From: Straminergon stramineum | Lineage: Eukaryota; Streptophyta; Bryopsida; Hypnales; Calliergonaceae | DNA: 64,000 bases | NCBI GenBank assembly: GCA_963920665.1 | Contig: OY987265.1 | Location: forward strand, 14,451,001-14,515,000 | Reading direction: 5' to 3' | Part shown: in pieces, positions 1-11,581 of the stretch | Layout of the letters: every line of letters starts with the position of its first letter | How positions within the stretch are numbered: position 1 is the first letter of the stretch | Notes under the pieces: model-generated | What the model saw: only the letters and a program-made list of their open reading frames with translations | What the model was told of the DNA's origin: nothing | The model's database searches: none | Program-made: the position numbers and the translations under genes

Positions 1-702
1 AGATTCCTCCCTCGCTCGCTCTGGAGACAACGCTGGTTAGGAAAGAAACTTTCACCGGCGCCAGGGACTTTTGGCTTCATGTACTGTACAGTACTGTAGT
101 TAGAAATAGACTGATCTTTTGAGAGGTCAGTAATACCGGGTATGACTCGGTAGGGTGAAGTGACCCCTCATTGCCCCGCGCTTTACCCCTGGAGAAAACA
201 CTGGAATTTTTTTATTTGCAACACATGATAAAATTTGGAAATTTGGAATTCATATTTGCATTCATAGAGGTGAAGAAATACAAAAAAGATGTGGCATAAA
301 ATAGGGGGCAATTTTTTACATTTATCCTTAGGTGGGGCAATCGGAAGGGGTCAATCCTCCTTGGTCGATATGAGTCCCAGAAGGTCATAATATTGTTCAC
401 CGAAAAGCTTTGCTCCCTTAAAACCGTTGTAGCACCTGAGTCCTTTATTGAATTTTTGCATGATTTTTGTCTTACATCTTTATAAGTATAAATATATATT
501 ATTTACCTCAAACTTTATAAAATTCATCATACAAAAATGGGTTTCTATATTGTAAAACCAAGTATTGGTTTGGATGAATAATAAGTTTTGTGGTAAAAAA
601 AAGGCCTTGGATCTCTCTTTTCATCATCCAAGTTTTGGACATTGGATCACAATGGGGTTAACTTGAAGAAGAGTCAAGTATCTTCGAAGAAACATCATGA
701 GG
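1..702. other. AT-rich spacer, no gene seen
   Basis: No open frame here resembles a known protein. Around 79-98 there is a small palindromic stretch built from TACTGTACAGTA, a motif that recurs in other spacers of the window (for example near 61250). Confidence 0.5.
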
Positions 703-927
703 CAATGATGCTAGCACATGAGTGTAGAGACGTTAGCCCAAAAGCCTTGGATCTAGTTGTAGGTATGTACCTACAACCATTTGAAGGTGTTTATAATATG
801 TGTACCTAAAATACAAGTACACTTTAATATAGAAAGAGTCTGTAACATAGATACCTAGACTATAAAAGGTGTTTATAATATAGACTCTTAGGCTCATAGA
901 TTTCTAAGCTCACATGCTAACACTGCC
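703..927. mobile_element. Mutator-type MITE, copy A
   Basis: A 225-bp non-coding element flanked by a perfect 10-bp direct repeat CATCATGAGG (693-702 and 928-937). Its ends are inverted repeats around GCTAGCAYRTGAG: left GATGCTAGCACATGAG, right, reverse-complemented, GTGTTAGCATGTGAGC. The interior is rich in short palindromes around TATAATATA. Related copies lie at 8624-8854 and 24955-25181. A 9-11 bp target duplication is typical of Mutator-like elements; the superfamily assignment is inferred from that length only. Confidence 0.8.
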
Positions 928-1026
928 CATCATGAGGTGGCCTACACTAGGGATGGCTTCGTTTTTTCCAACCACTATTCTTCTATCAACTTGAATAATA
1001 TTTTGGAGACCAAATATATTATTTAA

Positions 1027-1582
1027 TCCCTAAAGGACCGAGGCACATTTGGGGCAGAAATTGTCAAAAATTGCCACTTTTTAGGGCAACAAGAAAAAAA
1101 TGAAAAAAAAAAAATTCTTTCAAAGTTCAAACATACAAATTTGTAGTAGATTTCTTTTGGAACATGTGAAAAACATTTTAGAAACTTCGACTGCATGGAT
1201 TGAAAGGTTACAACATTTGAAGTTCGGTGGAAAAGTTTTTTTCCAACCTTGCTCGACAAGGCTTGCAAACTTTAATTCCTTCAAGAATGATTTTCTTACA
1301 TTGAACATGGTGATTTTTTTGGACATTTGCATCTTATATCATGTAAGCTATACACATACACCAAATTTCAAAATCATAAGAAGAGTTTTGCACATGTTGC
1401 TTGAGCTGCTTGCAAAACTTTTGATCTAGGCACCCGATGAGAAAAAAAAATAGATTTTTAGGAAGGGGGGACATAGTCATACACTATGTCAAAATTTCAT
1501 GAACATCTAACCAAAAATGACTTCATAGGAACCTACCCTAAATTTCTTGTGTACATTGAATGAATACTCGGTTCTTTAGGGG
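1027..1582. mobile_element. TTAA-flanked TIR element, family P, copy 1
   Basis: A 556-bp element bounded by TTAA at 1023-1026 and 1583-1586. The left end reads TCCCTAAAGGACC; the right end reads CTTTAGGGG just before TTAA, giving an inverted terminal repeat of about 9-13 bp. Part of the interior (about 1160-1350) matches 25618-25800 in the opposite orientation. It has no credible coding capacity. Confidence 0.75.
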
Positions 1583-2331
1583 TTAACAATGTTATGAATT
1601 AGCTAGGATTAGATTGACCTCAATTCTTACCTTAGGAGAAGCAAGAATTTTTCTGTTGAGGACGATAAAATCTATAAATTTTGAATTCATATTTTGAATC
1701 ATTACCCCTAGTTAAGCAACTAAAGGTCATGGCATAACAAAACTGATAGGTCCAGAGTTGAAGTCTGAATTTTTACAATCAATCATAAGGTGAAAAATTT
1801 GGAGTTTTTGCCCATGCAAACTATAGGATCAGATGAGATCTAACTGTCTAACCCTAGACATCAAGGGCAAGGGCCCTTAGGGAAGACTTCCATGCCCTTC
1901 AATTTAGCAAAACCTTGAATCAAAGATTAAAATTTTACATGGAAGTACACACTATCATATGTAGTGGTGAAGGTCTACATTCTTGGTAAATAATTAATTA
2001 AAGTAGAGAAATGTAATTCAACAATGGTTTAAAATAGAAAATATCAGTGTTTTCCGGAAAAGAAAAGAACTCCTCCAAAATTATGGCATCTAACTTTAGA
2101 ATTTTTTTATCAACATTGACCACCCAAGGTGGTAGTTCCTAGAGGAGAATTAAAATTGTTGTCTAACAATATTTAACTAAGGGAGGAGACTCTCGAAAAG
2201 CAAGGTAGTAAATTCTAACTTATTGAAAGTTCTTTTTTGGGTTGGTTTCAGTTTCAAAGTAAGTAGTCATAGAATCACATGTTTGAGATCCTACAATCAA
2301 GACATGGGACACATGATGAATAGACTCTTAA
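1583..2331. other. Spacer, nothing recognised
   Basis: AT-rich sequence without a supported gene or a clear element boundary. Confidence 0.4.
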
Positions 2332-2555
2332 CCCTATAAGGACAATGTGGACTAAAGTGTTTTGATGGATGATAGACAATCCATCTATATAAGACAGAAG
2401 TATGAATGTTCATCCTCAAAATTTTGTTCAAAAAAGTTTGGTCTTGCATGCACAATAGTTTGACGTGCAATTAGTGATCTTGATTTTTTTAATCAAATGA
2501 TTCGCATAGTATGGAAATGGATGATTTTTTCAATGACTAACTCATCCTTACAAGG
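2332..2555. mobile_element. 224-bp TTAA-flanked MITE, family F2, copy 1
   Basis: Flanked by TTAA at 2328-2331 and 2556-2559. It begins CCCTATAAGGACA and contains the family core ATTCATCCTNRAAATTTTGT near 2410-2430, followed by a run of T and a segment ending near a GGTTAA terminus. The copy at 55221-55444 has the same length. Other members are at 26340-26923 and 47635-48050. Confidence 0.7.
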
Positions 2556-2565
2556 TTAAGTTACG

Positions 2566-2984
2566 CTAGCTCCCTAAATAAGGTAGAAGCACCTAAATGT
2601 AACATTACTTGTTTACTACCACCTAGAAAACAACCTAAATCCAAAATCAAGTGGACAAAAATTAGACAAGTGGGGTTCCAAGAAGTTGTCACTTTTCCAA
2701 GAAGTGGCCAATCCCCCCCACATGATCCAATTTTACAATGCATCACTTTTGAGTGTTTCTATGTTGACTTTGGTGTTAGTCTAGTGTCCTCAGTAGGTGC
2801 ATCTAGGAAGTTCTTTTCAAAAATTCGTAGAATATTCATACAAGCTCAGAAAAATATGAAACCAATTTTGTTGGTTTCATGAAACATTTCTTAACACATG
2901 CACATCATTTTTTCCTATATGCACCTTCCATATCATGAGATTCAAAATAAGTGTCGCATTTAGGTGCTTCTACCTTGGAGCTAG
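2566..2984 (+). mobile_element. TIR element with AAGGTAGAAGCACC ends, copy 1
   Basis: A perfect 20-bp inverted repeat starting AAGGTAGAAGCACCTAAA occupies 2580-2599 and, reverse-complemented, 2957-2976. An outer CTAGCTCC pair (2566-2573 and 2977-2984) extends it. The element carries an open frame at 2670-2882 (70 codons) that is about 64% identical in protein to a frame of equal length in the inverted relative at 49736-50154. No known domain is recognised, so it may be a spurious frame in a well-preserved repeat. No clear target duplication was found. Confidence 0.7.
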
Positions 2985-3070
2985 ACTAATTCTCTCTTCT
3001 CTCTCCTTCACAACAAGGCAAAGTTGCTTTGAAAATGAAGTTTCTACCTACTCACATCTATACCTTAAGA

Positions 3071-3121
3071 TAGGTTGTTTTGTTTTGTTTTGTTTTGTTG
3101 GTTGGTTGGTTGGTTGGTTAC
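3071..3121. repeat. Microsatellite (TTTTG)n then (TTGG)n
   Basis: Several TTTTG units are followed by about five TTGG units, a compound simple repeat in spacer DNA. Confidence 0.85.
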
Positions 3122-3240
3122 GTTGAGATTTCCCAGACCATGCATTTCTCGGCCTCGTGTTTGGTACTTTTAGAAAGCCCTCGGCAAGGAGGGGTGCATG
3201 GGCTTTGTTTAGTGGCATATGGATCTATAATGTGAAAGTT

Positions 3241-3592
3241 ATTGAATTTCAAAGCTTTTTTGAATAAAAAAAATTAGAAAATTAGAAAATTACTTTTACT
3301 TTTCTTCTAATTGTAGCAACGGCACAAGCCACACTATTGAATTTCAAAGTTTTTTTGAATTAAAAAATTAAAAAATTCCTCTTACTTTTCTTCTAACTGT
3401 GGCAACAGCACAAGCTACACTATTGAATTTCGAACGTTTTTTGAATAAAAAAATTAGAAAATTATTTTTACTTTTCTACTGACTGTGGCAATGGCACAAA
3501 CCACACTACTGAATTTCGAAGTTTTTTTGAATAAATTTTTTTTTTAAATACTTTGATTTTGATTTTGATTGTGCCAGTGGCTCAGGGCACAC
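3241..3592. repeat. Tandem array, four units of 86-94 bp
   Basis: Units start at about 3241, 3335, 3421 and 3507. Each begins AYTGAATTTC and ends in a G-C-rich block such as GGCACAAGCCACACT, with an A/T-rich middle (TTTTTTGAATAAAAAAATTA). The last unit is the most diverged and runs into CACTAGTAGAAG, which resembles a CACTA-element terminus, so the array may be a subterminal repeat block of such an element. That link is inference. Confidence 0.8.
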
Positions 3593-3998
3593 TAGTAGAA
3601 GTGAAAGCAAATCCTGTAACGTCTCCAACGAAGGGAATTCCAAATCTGAAAAACTTGGAAATTTCAATTTCCAATTCTCACACAGCTTGGATAACTATTA
3701 GTACCTTGAGCTCAAGGTCAAAAACAACTCCCCAAAGGCCTGATAACTACAGTACAGTAATAAGTTAAGTTAGTGCCAATAATCATCGATTGGCTGACGG
3801 AGAAGTGCCCTGGGACTTTGGAGCCAGTGATCCCTTCACTTTGCTTTTTCCGGCCTGGTCAATCGCTCCCAAAAGGCTGGAACTGAAAACCCTCAGGGAG
3901 CCTGGCTAATTCTAGATTGTTTGATTCTTTCTTTTCTTACTTTTTTCGAAAATGAAGCCAGTCAAGCCTCCCACTCACTCCTGAACTATACTTATTAG

Positions 3999-4919
3999 CC
4001 CCTCACCACCCAAGAGGACCAAAAGTGTCCTCAGGTCAAATTCAAAGCGCTCTAACTTTTGCATATGATGTCCAAATTCAATAAAACTTGTTGGAAAATT
4101 TGCGCTCTCTCTTCTAGTTTGTGTGGTAAAATTTTCAGATCAATCCATAATTTTCTGAATTTTTGGAAGCCAATTGAAGTTCACAAGTTCAATTTGGGTT
4201 CACCAAACTAGATTTGATGGCTGCAACTTCAAGGGCTTGTATCTCCTTCATCCAAAGTTCGTTTTCAATAAAATTTGTTGGGTTATGTTCCCCTTGAAGC
4301 CTTGTTACTGAGGTAGAATTTTCATGTCAATACAAGTTGTTTGGAATGTCTGGGAGCAATTCGAAGTTCAAAATCCCAATATTTTTCAATTACAGTGAAC
4401 AGTAGCAGCTTGTTTCTTCTTCATACAATGTTCATTTCCAATAATTGTTTTTGGAAAAGTTGCACATATTAGTCTAGTTTGTGTGTATACAATTTCATAT
4501 CAATACAAGAGGTTATGAGTAACTGAGAAGCATTTTAGTAGAAGGAGATTCAATTTTTGATGTGCTTTTTGCAACTTTTCTTGTTATTTTTTGACATTTC
4601 AAAGCCATTTCGTAGACACAATGAGTGAATTGAATGATTTTATTATAGTTGAAATTTTCTTCATTTGAGTAGATTTATAAACCAAAATTTGCCTCCAAAT
4701 GTATTTTTAGGAAAATTTCAGCATCCTTTTTCAACACTAAAATATTATAATCTTGCAATCTATGTGGTCAAATAACACCAAATTTGATGCACGTCATCTA
4801 CAGCAAGCGCACTACAAGATTGTACAGTTGAGATCTCTATAATTCAGTGAAAATTATATCTATAACACTTCAAAAGAAATGTTATTTTTGAACATGTTCA
4901 AGCCTTGGGTGGTGAGGGA
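3999..4919. mobile_element. TTA(A/G)-flanked TIR element with internal triplication
   Basis: A 921-bp element. The left end is CCCCTCACCACCCAAG after TTAG (3995-3998). The right end is CTTGGGTGGTGAGGGA before TTAA (4920-4923). The interior repeats a segment of roughly 135 bp about three times (near 4060, 4260 and 4430), recognisable by TTCRTTTTCAATAAAA and TCTAGTTTGTGTG motifs. It is non-coding. End structure and length resemble family P, but the terminal sequence differs. Confidence 0.7.
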
Positions 4920-6095
4920 TTAAGGGAGGCAACCCATTTCCAACCACTTAAGCGGTTACACCTATCTCGAGGGTGGGTTCTGGGGGGGGATTTTTCTAGT
5001 GTGTAGAAATAGAGTTAAGAAGGTTTCCATAATTTTTTAGATTTTTTTTTTCCAAAAACATAATTACTATGAATTTTTTAGCGGAAGATTCTATTCCTCC
5101 CACTCTAGTCATGTAGAACTTCATGTTTCCCACAAGGGCTGGTTGCAAAATCCACCCAAGAATTGAGAGTGTTGTAAAACAATCACAATGTGCCACAATG
5201 GCAAGGGTAATTGTGTTGTAATGAATCAGTGTCATCTCCTCCTGTGCAAAAAGAGAATAGTCTATATTGCCAAAAGGGGGTGGTGATCAAGAATGGGTTG
5301 CTTCCCTGAATAAGGGCTTGATCGCATGAAGGACTGGATTGGACCTCCAACTGGGCTGGGGGGTCACATGACAAATCTATGAACTTGATTTCTAATAAGG
5401 AGCTTTGGTCCCTCCCTGGCTCTTCCATCCTTGAATTTAGGATTTGTAAACCTACTCTCCTTCCCATAAACCCGACTTACTAAAATAAACTAAGATTATC
5501 CTCCACATGTCTCCTTGTCTCACACCATGCAGAATTTCCCTTGATTTTTGTCTTATTTCCATGTTCCCAATCATTATTTTCGAAAGGCGCTACTAATGCA
5601 ACTTCATAATCCCTCTAGAGTTTTGAGGCTTGCACAAGAGTTTGAAGGTTTGCATAGGAGCTTGGAGGCTTGTATTGGAGTTTGGAGGCTTGCATTAGAG
5701 CTTGGAGTTTAGAAGTCTTGAGTTGGAGTTTGGAACCATGAATGCAAATATGTTGTCTCAAGGCTACACCTTGCTTGGTCAATACTACCCTTAAGTCATG
5801 ATTTTGAAGTGATGTAATTTGTTTATGTACACTTATGTTCTTTTGTTTGATAACATGAGAATGTTACCATGTTATGTATTGACCTAGATTATAAATTTAC
5901 AATTAATCACAAGAATGTTCTCTAAACATTTAGAAGTACTTGTACTTCATGATGCCAATCTTGTTTTATAATTGACCAACTTGAAAACTAGTTGTAATTA
6001 AGTAAAGTTTTCAATTTGAAATGACCTAGATATACACTGGTTGTTATGGGACTATACAAAACTCCAGATCACTATTTAAACTAGAATAAAATTAA
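4920..6095. other. Spacer, nothing recognised
   Basis: No supported gene. Near 5630-5730 there is a short degenerate tandem run of a GGAGGCTTGCA-type phrase (TTGGAGGCTTGCATTAGAG and variants), about four units. Confidence 0.45.
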
Positions 6096-6736
6096 CTAGT
6101 AAATGCCCAAGGCACCAAATTTTGTTGTCAGTACTTTGAAGTTAGAACCTTACCAAGTTACTATTTCCAATAGTCTTTAAATTAAAAAAAAAATCTTTTT
6201 GAAGTCTAATTTCAGCATCAATAATCCATTTTTGAAAATGAATGATCATGATTTTTCTATTCAAGTTTTTGTGTGACAATGTCCATTGCAAATCTTGCTT
6301 TTTCAGTGTTAAGGGCTCTTGAAAATGAGCCCCAAATACACTAGATCTTGGAGAAAGAAACACATAAGAATCTATTTAAAAATATATATAAAGTAGATTT
6401 TGAGAAGTCATATACTGATAGGGTTTAGGCATACTATGCCATTTAACCACATTTTTTTTATGTCCATTTTTTAAAATTTGATATGTGAAAATAGGATTTA
6501 AAGATTTCAAATCACTTTTATAGTTTTAACACCGTCATGATCAAACATTATAATCTTTCAATCCACAAGTGATATTAAGTTGGGGTTTTTTTTCCCATAT
6601 GATCTCTAATATATCTAGTTTGAATTTGTATGGTTATAATTTTAAAAAAAATTGATAATACTTAGCAAATTGTGGATTTCTTGTTCAAATTAGAGAAAAT
6701 TCTAAGAAGCTCAAAAAGGCCTTGGGCATTTAGGGG
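6096..6736. mobile_element. TTAA-flanked TIR element, family P-like
   Basis: The left end follows TTAA (6092-6095) and reads CTAGTAAATGCCCAAGG. The right end reads CCTTGGGCATTTAGGGG before TTTAA (6737-6741). The inverted repeat is at least 13 bp. The element is non-coding and lies 22 bp from the next family P copy. Confidence 0.65.
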
Positions 6737-6758
6737 TTTAAATGTTTTTTTTTCTTAA

Positions 6759-7682
6759 CCCCTAAAGGACCATTGTCCCCTCGGGGGACAAAATGGATTT
6801 TGGGCAGGTTCCTATGACCTCAATTTTTAGTTCAACTTCTTGAAACTTTATCATAAAAGAGAAAAACTGATTAGCTTCGTGGGAATATAATTTTTATTTC
6901 AATTAGTGCTCGGTAGCAAAAGTTATGCCATCTTAAACATAATTTTCATGTCACTAGGCAAAAAAATAAATCCACAAAAAATTGAAATTTAATTCTTTTT
7001 AATTCTTTTTTTTATAGATTATATTTTTGTCTACATGTGAAGCTTTGATTCATTCCATTTGGATTAGTAATGTGAAAGTTATGAACAATATTGTTTTGGG
7101 GGCAATGTGAGCATCTTCTTGAAAAAATAACTTATAGGATTCATTTCTGAATGCAATTTTCACAATTTTTCAAAAAGAAATGTTTGACAAAGTTAAGTTT
7201 GTTTGCTAGAACAATCTCACCATTGGGATTATTCAGTTTCAATCCAATCTTAGAGCTATTAATGATTTAGTTTTTCAGGTAATCTTGGACCAACTTCTAC
7301 TTAACAATTTTTTAGAGAATGAAAATCAATAGTTTTTCTTTTGAAATTTTTTTCCTAGAATATCAACTCAATTCTTCAACACAAAATTTTTTTAATTCAT
7401 AGTCCATAGTGCAAAAAATTTCAATAAAAGGTGGTCAAAGTCATCTGAAATTGCAGGCCAGTGTTCAAAAAAACTTCTTTTTCCAACTTTGAATGCTAAT
7501 ATCTCTCAATCTTTGCGGTCAAAATTCATGAAATTTTTACCACATGGTTTGAGACAAGTGAAGTACAAGATCCTACGGTTAGATTTTTTTAAAGTATTTT
7601 TTTTGGATTTTATGGGTGAACGCAGCAGAAATGGCAGTTTTGAGTGTTTTTTGACAGAAAAATGGCCTTGGTCCTTTAGGGG
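6759..7682. mobile_element. TTAA-flanked TIR element, family P, copy 2
   Basis: A 924-bp element between TTAA at 6755-6758 and 7683-7686. The ends CCCCTAAAGGACCA and TTGGTCCTTTAGGGG are a near-perfect inverted repeat of about 14 bp. Just inside the left end is the small palindrome GTCCCCTCGGGGGAC. Conserved interior blocks include AGCTTTGATTCATTCCATTT and ATCCTACGGTTAGAT. No coding sequence. This is the best-preserved member of the family. Confidence 0.85.
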
Positions 7683-8054
7683 TTAAACTCACAAATCAAA
7701 TTAATTGTATAGGTAAAAGGTTTGAATAACAGATCTAAAATTTGTAAAAGTAATCCAAGAGCTAAAAAAAAATAGACATGTTCCAAAATCAACTTTTTCA
7801 AATAGTAATGTAAAATTGTAAAAAGGACTTGGAATCTCACAAGGCAATATTTTAGATTTGAAAAATATTCTTCATAAGGTACAAACTAATTGAGGGGTTG
7901 TCTATCCCCATGTTATGTCTTGTAAACATTTCATGAGGATGTTGTTCTAAAGGTTTTGTAAACATTTTGAGCATGTTGTACTTCATCATCCCAATATTAT
8001 TTTTCAAAATATAGTTTTGTCTTGCTTATATGATGAGTCTTCATTTCAAGTTCA
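7683..8054. other. Spacer left of the Harbinger relic
   Basis: No gene seen. It may contain the left terminus of the Harbinger-type element, but I could not define an inverted repeat or a TTA target duplication. Confidence 0.4.
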
Positions 8055-8623
8055 ATGTCTTGGGTGAGGTCCCCTTCAAATGTGCCACAATCCTCATCCC
8101 AGCCTAAGGATCCATCACAATCTGAGTTTTTTAATCTAAATGACATAGATCCATCTCAGAATGATGAAGATGATTGTGAAATGGGAGAGCTTCAAGGGGA
8201 CATATTGCTTGGGAGAGTATATAAAAAAGGACCTTGGAATACTTCAAACCTCATAGTTTTGCTTGCTATGAAAAAATAAATTGGTTTACATATGGTCCTA
8301 GTGCTAGTTCAAAGGCTCTTTACAAACCCGGATATGAACATTGGGCACTAATTTCAAAGAATTAGCCACTCTAGACAACAATGTCAAGATAAGTTTGTAG
8401 GTGTCCATGGTGATTTCCAAAAAAATTGGGATTATGAAAAAAATATACCTAGTGGGAAAAAAACTATTGGATAATGGATGCAGGTGAGAAGAAGACAATC
8501 AGGGGATTGAAGGCTACAATGCATCTTGAAGTTTATGATTACATTGCTAGTTGTTACCTAACTCTTCTCAATCAACCAATCACACTTAGCTTATTAATTC
8601 ATTGAACTCAATAGATGACACAT

Positions 8624-8854
8624 GAGGGTTGCTATTATGTGAGCATAGGAGTGTGAGCCCATGAGCTTAGAATACTACACACCTATGTAATAGGTGTATA
8701 TAATATAGGAGCCGTTTATGATTATAGAGTATATGTGTTACAAATATCCATGTTATAAGTGTTTATCATACATACACTTTCTATAGTGTAGTATCTATAT
8801 TATAGGCTCAATGCTTACAAGCTCGCATTCTTGGGCTCACATACTAGCACCGTT
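8624..8854. mobile_element. Mutator-type MITE, copy B, inside the Myb-like ORF
   Basis: A 231-bp element with flanking near-duplicates GATGACACAT (8614-8623) and GATGACATAG (8855-8864). The termini contain TTGCTATTATGTGAGC and, reverse-complemented, GTGCTAGTATGTGAGC, matching copies A and C. It interrupts the Harbinger ORF downstream of its DNA-binding domain. Confidence 0.75.
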
Positions 8855-9522
8855 GATGACATAGGTACATGATTTTATAAAACCTATTCTTCATTTATTT
8901 ATTTATTTTTCAAATTGTTCATAGATTTGACACAACTTATATTGAGCCCCCTTATAGATTATCATTCAACCACCTTACATATGTTTAGTCCCTTTACAAA
9001 TTGTTTACAGAATTGACATATATTCTAGTTGTGTTTGGATAATAACTTACATTTATGGATATGCGATTCCTTATATCAAATGTGAAATATATGTTTGGAA
9101 GAAATAATTTTAACTATGCCGGAATGACATATGCAACTTTTAACTTGTCAAATTTGTCACAATTCTTATTTTATTTTTATCATGGATATACATGCAAATA
9201 GTGAAAGAGACCAATCTCCTCAATCATCAATGTATATTGGAAAACGTCGTCGTAATTTGCCCAAGGTATTAGATGGTTTAGCATCCAAAATGGAAACCAA
9301 TAGAGAAAAGACAATTGTTGTGATGACTAAATGTGAGGTCCACATAGATGCAAAACAAACTTAGTTACTCAATTTGGAATTGAAAAAGTACAATGACAAA
9401 ATGGCATTAGAGAAAACTTCATTGTAGGCTCAAAAAAATTCTCAAAAAAAGGTTCTAGTCATTGAAGAAAATAAAATACAAGCAAGCAAGGAAACATTTT
9501 AAGGATTCATTGGAGCCCTAAT

Positions 9523-10616
9523 CACTCGAAGAAAACAAGGGGTTTTATGTCTACTATTTACAATTGGATTTGTAGTTGCATGAGATGTTTGCAACTAGGT
9601 GACAATTTAGAGTCCACAGTTATGGTAGACAAGTTGCACTAGTCGCAAAGCAGTTGCAAAAATTTTCAAGGTTGTTTCTCATCTGACAACTTACTTGAAA
9701 GTTTGTTGATGAACTCTTCTGACGTAGTTGCTAATGTGGAAGTTATTTATGTGTGACTAGTTTGCGATTGACTTGCAACTAGTTTGCAACTGGTTTTTGA
9801 TTGACATGCAATTAGTTTGCGACGTATTTACAACTTGTCTGTAATTCTTAGATTTGTAGATTCAAAATTTCAGATCTATCTTTCTTTTTGGATAGCCACC
9901 CAAAAATTTCTGAAACTTTAAATATTTATGTAGATTATAGAAATCTACAAAGTATACAAATCTTGTAATTTTGTTATCAAAATTCATTACACAAGAATTC
10001 TATAACTTACAATTCTTATATGTCTAACTGAATGGTATTCTTGACAATTGATATGGGACAATTAATAAAAGACTTAAAAGTAGTTGCATTTTAGTTGTTT
10101 CCTAGTTACATGCTAGTTGTATTCTAGTTAAAGTCTAGTCATTTTTTAGTCAAACTCTAATCGAATTGCAGTTGCAGTCTAGTTGTATTGTAGTTGAAGT
10201 CTAGTTGTAGTCTAGTTGCATTGTAGATGCTTTCTAGTTACAGTCTAGTTGCATTGTAGATGCTTTCTAGTTACAGTCTAGTTGCATTGTAGCTATTTTC
10301 TAGTTGCACTAGAGTTACTTTCGAATTGAATTGCTATCAAATTTAGATTATATGAAATTGTGGATAGAGACATTGGACTCTACAAAATGTAAAATTGTCC
10401 TCATCGACAATTTTGATGAATATTGGATGTAAAATACCTCACATCAACTCTTTCGTTACATTCTTGTAATTGTAACTACATTTTGAGACTATTTTGCAAC
10501 TACAGTGTAACTATGTCAAAGTTGGTGCAAATACAAAGGGTTGTAGTTGCAAGGCAGTTGCATAGGACCGTAGTTGCATTTTAGTCAATTGTAGTAGATG
10601 CATTTTTCTTCTAGTG
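9523..10616. mobile_element. Non-autonomous CACTA element
   Basis: A 1094-bp element flanked by the 3-bp direct repeat AAT (9520-9522 and 10617-10619). Left end CACTCGAAGAAAAC; right end TTTTTCTTCTAGTG, that is CACTAGAAGAAAAA reversed. The subterminal regions are dense in repeated TAGTTGCA/TGCAACTA words: about 9590-9850 in the TTTGCAACT form, and about 10080-10330 as tandem TCTAGTTGCATTGTAG units. Such arrays are what CACTA transposases bind. No transposase is encoded. Removing it rejoins the Myb-like reading frame, so the insertion boundary is well supported. Confidence 0.85.
10080..10330. repeat. Tandem TCTAGTTGCA subterminal repeats
   Basis: More than ten close variants of CTAGTTGCATTGTAG, CTAGTTACAGTCTAG and similar, including a near-exact duplicated stretch of about 45 bp (about 10220-10290). 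This is interpreted as the right subterminal repeat block of the CACTA element. Confidence 0.8.
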
Positions 10617-11581
10617 AATGGCAATTAGCACTGCCATTGGGTCTAAAATGCAAGAGTCATAGTTCATTACTTCGTGTTTATAATTGTATTGTAGTTTATG
10701 CAATTTTAGTGCTATGTGCTTTGTGTTTTTCATTGCCATTGATTTGGTGTGCTATGTTATTGTTTTCCTTTTCCTATGAAGGTTTGAAGTCTTCAATATA
10801 TGATTATCATTTTTCATTTCATCATTTATATTCTTGCACTATGAATGCAATGCCTTTTCATGTTCTATGAATTTAAAGGAATGAATTCAAAATTGGATCA
10901 TCCATTTTGTCCCCTATTTCTTAACTTCATTTATGTTTGGGATTGGAATACCTGGTGAATGATATAAATGTTGATGCATTTGAATTAATTAAAAATATGT
11001 ATAAAGTTATTGTTGGCAATTTGACTGAACTAATAATTTGTAGATATGATTATTTACATTCTATAATTAGACCAAACTTCACCTAATTTCTAAAAAAAGG
11101 TCAATAAAAATTAAAACCTCGCTCTTTTAGTGCAAAAGTTGGCATATACTATAATAGACATGTTATCCTTCACTATCCATCAACTTCCAAATAAATTATA
11201 AAAGCATATTGTACAATATATTGATGAAGTGAAGATCTCTATAAAGATCAAGTGAAGATCCTTAAAGACTTTGTACATGAAATGAAGATCCTTACAAATT
11301 TTGTACATTGAATGAAATTCAGTAAAGGTTCTTCATTTGAATATGAGAGGGGAAAAAATTGTCAAATTTCAATCACTAATGTGTTTGTAAATGAAGGCTT
11401 AAAATTCAAAATAATCTTAAAACTCAAGTGTATCAAAACTAAAATCATGAACATTTCATTCAAATACAAAGATAATTGCTAAGATGTAAATATATCTAAT
11501 GTTGTAGCCCTTCTAAATGCCACAAATGCTCTAATATGGCATTTTAGACAATGCCTCATCTGTAATAACTCTTCTATTTCT

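Larger units (their letters stand above)
8055..10655 (+). pseudogene. Myb/SANT-like ORF of a PIF/Harbinger element, broken and interrupted
   Basis: Conceptual translation gives an acidic N-terminus (8055-8200), then GPWNTSNLIVLL, then after a frameshift near 8275 WFTYGPSASSK and EHWALISKN. Another frame gives CQDKFVGVHGDFQKNWDYEK and IPSGKK...YWIMDAGEKK. The CxDKxxxxxxDFxKxxDYEKxIPSG pattern is typical of trihelix/Myb-like domains in the accessory ORF of plant Harbinger elements. A C-terminal part (9131-9522) has GKRRRNLPKVLDGLASK and helical ELKKYNDKMALEK, with in-frame stops at about 9361, 9426 and 9500. Two later insertions split it, at 8624-8854 and 9523-10616. The frame resumes at 10617 and ends shortly after. 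It is convergent with the transposase relic at 11582-12996. It would have encoded the DNA-binding partner of the transposase. Confidence 0.7.

Noticed and set aside
10598..10870. 90-codon plus-strand hydrophobic frame
   Set aside because: It starts inside the CACTA right end and runs out of frame with the Myb-like ORF; chance reading of AT-rich DNA.
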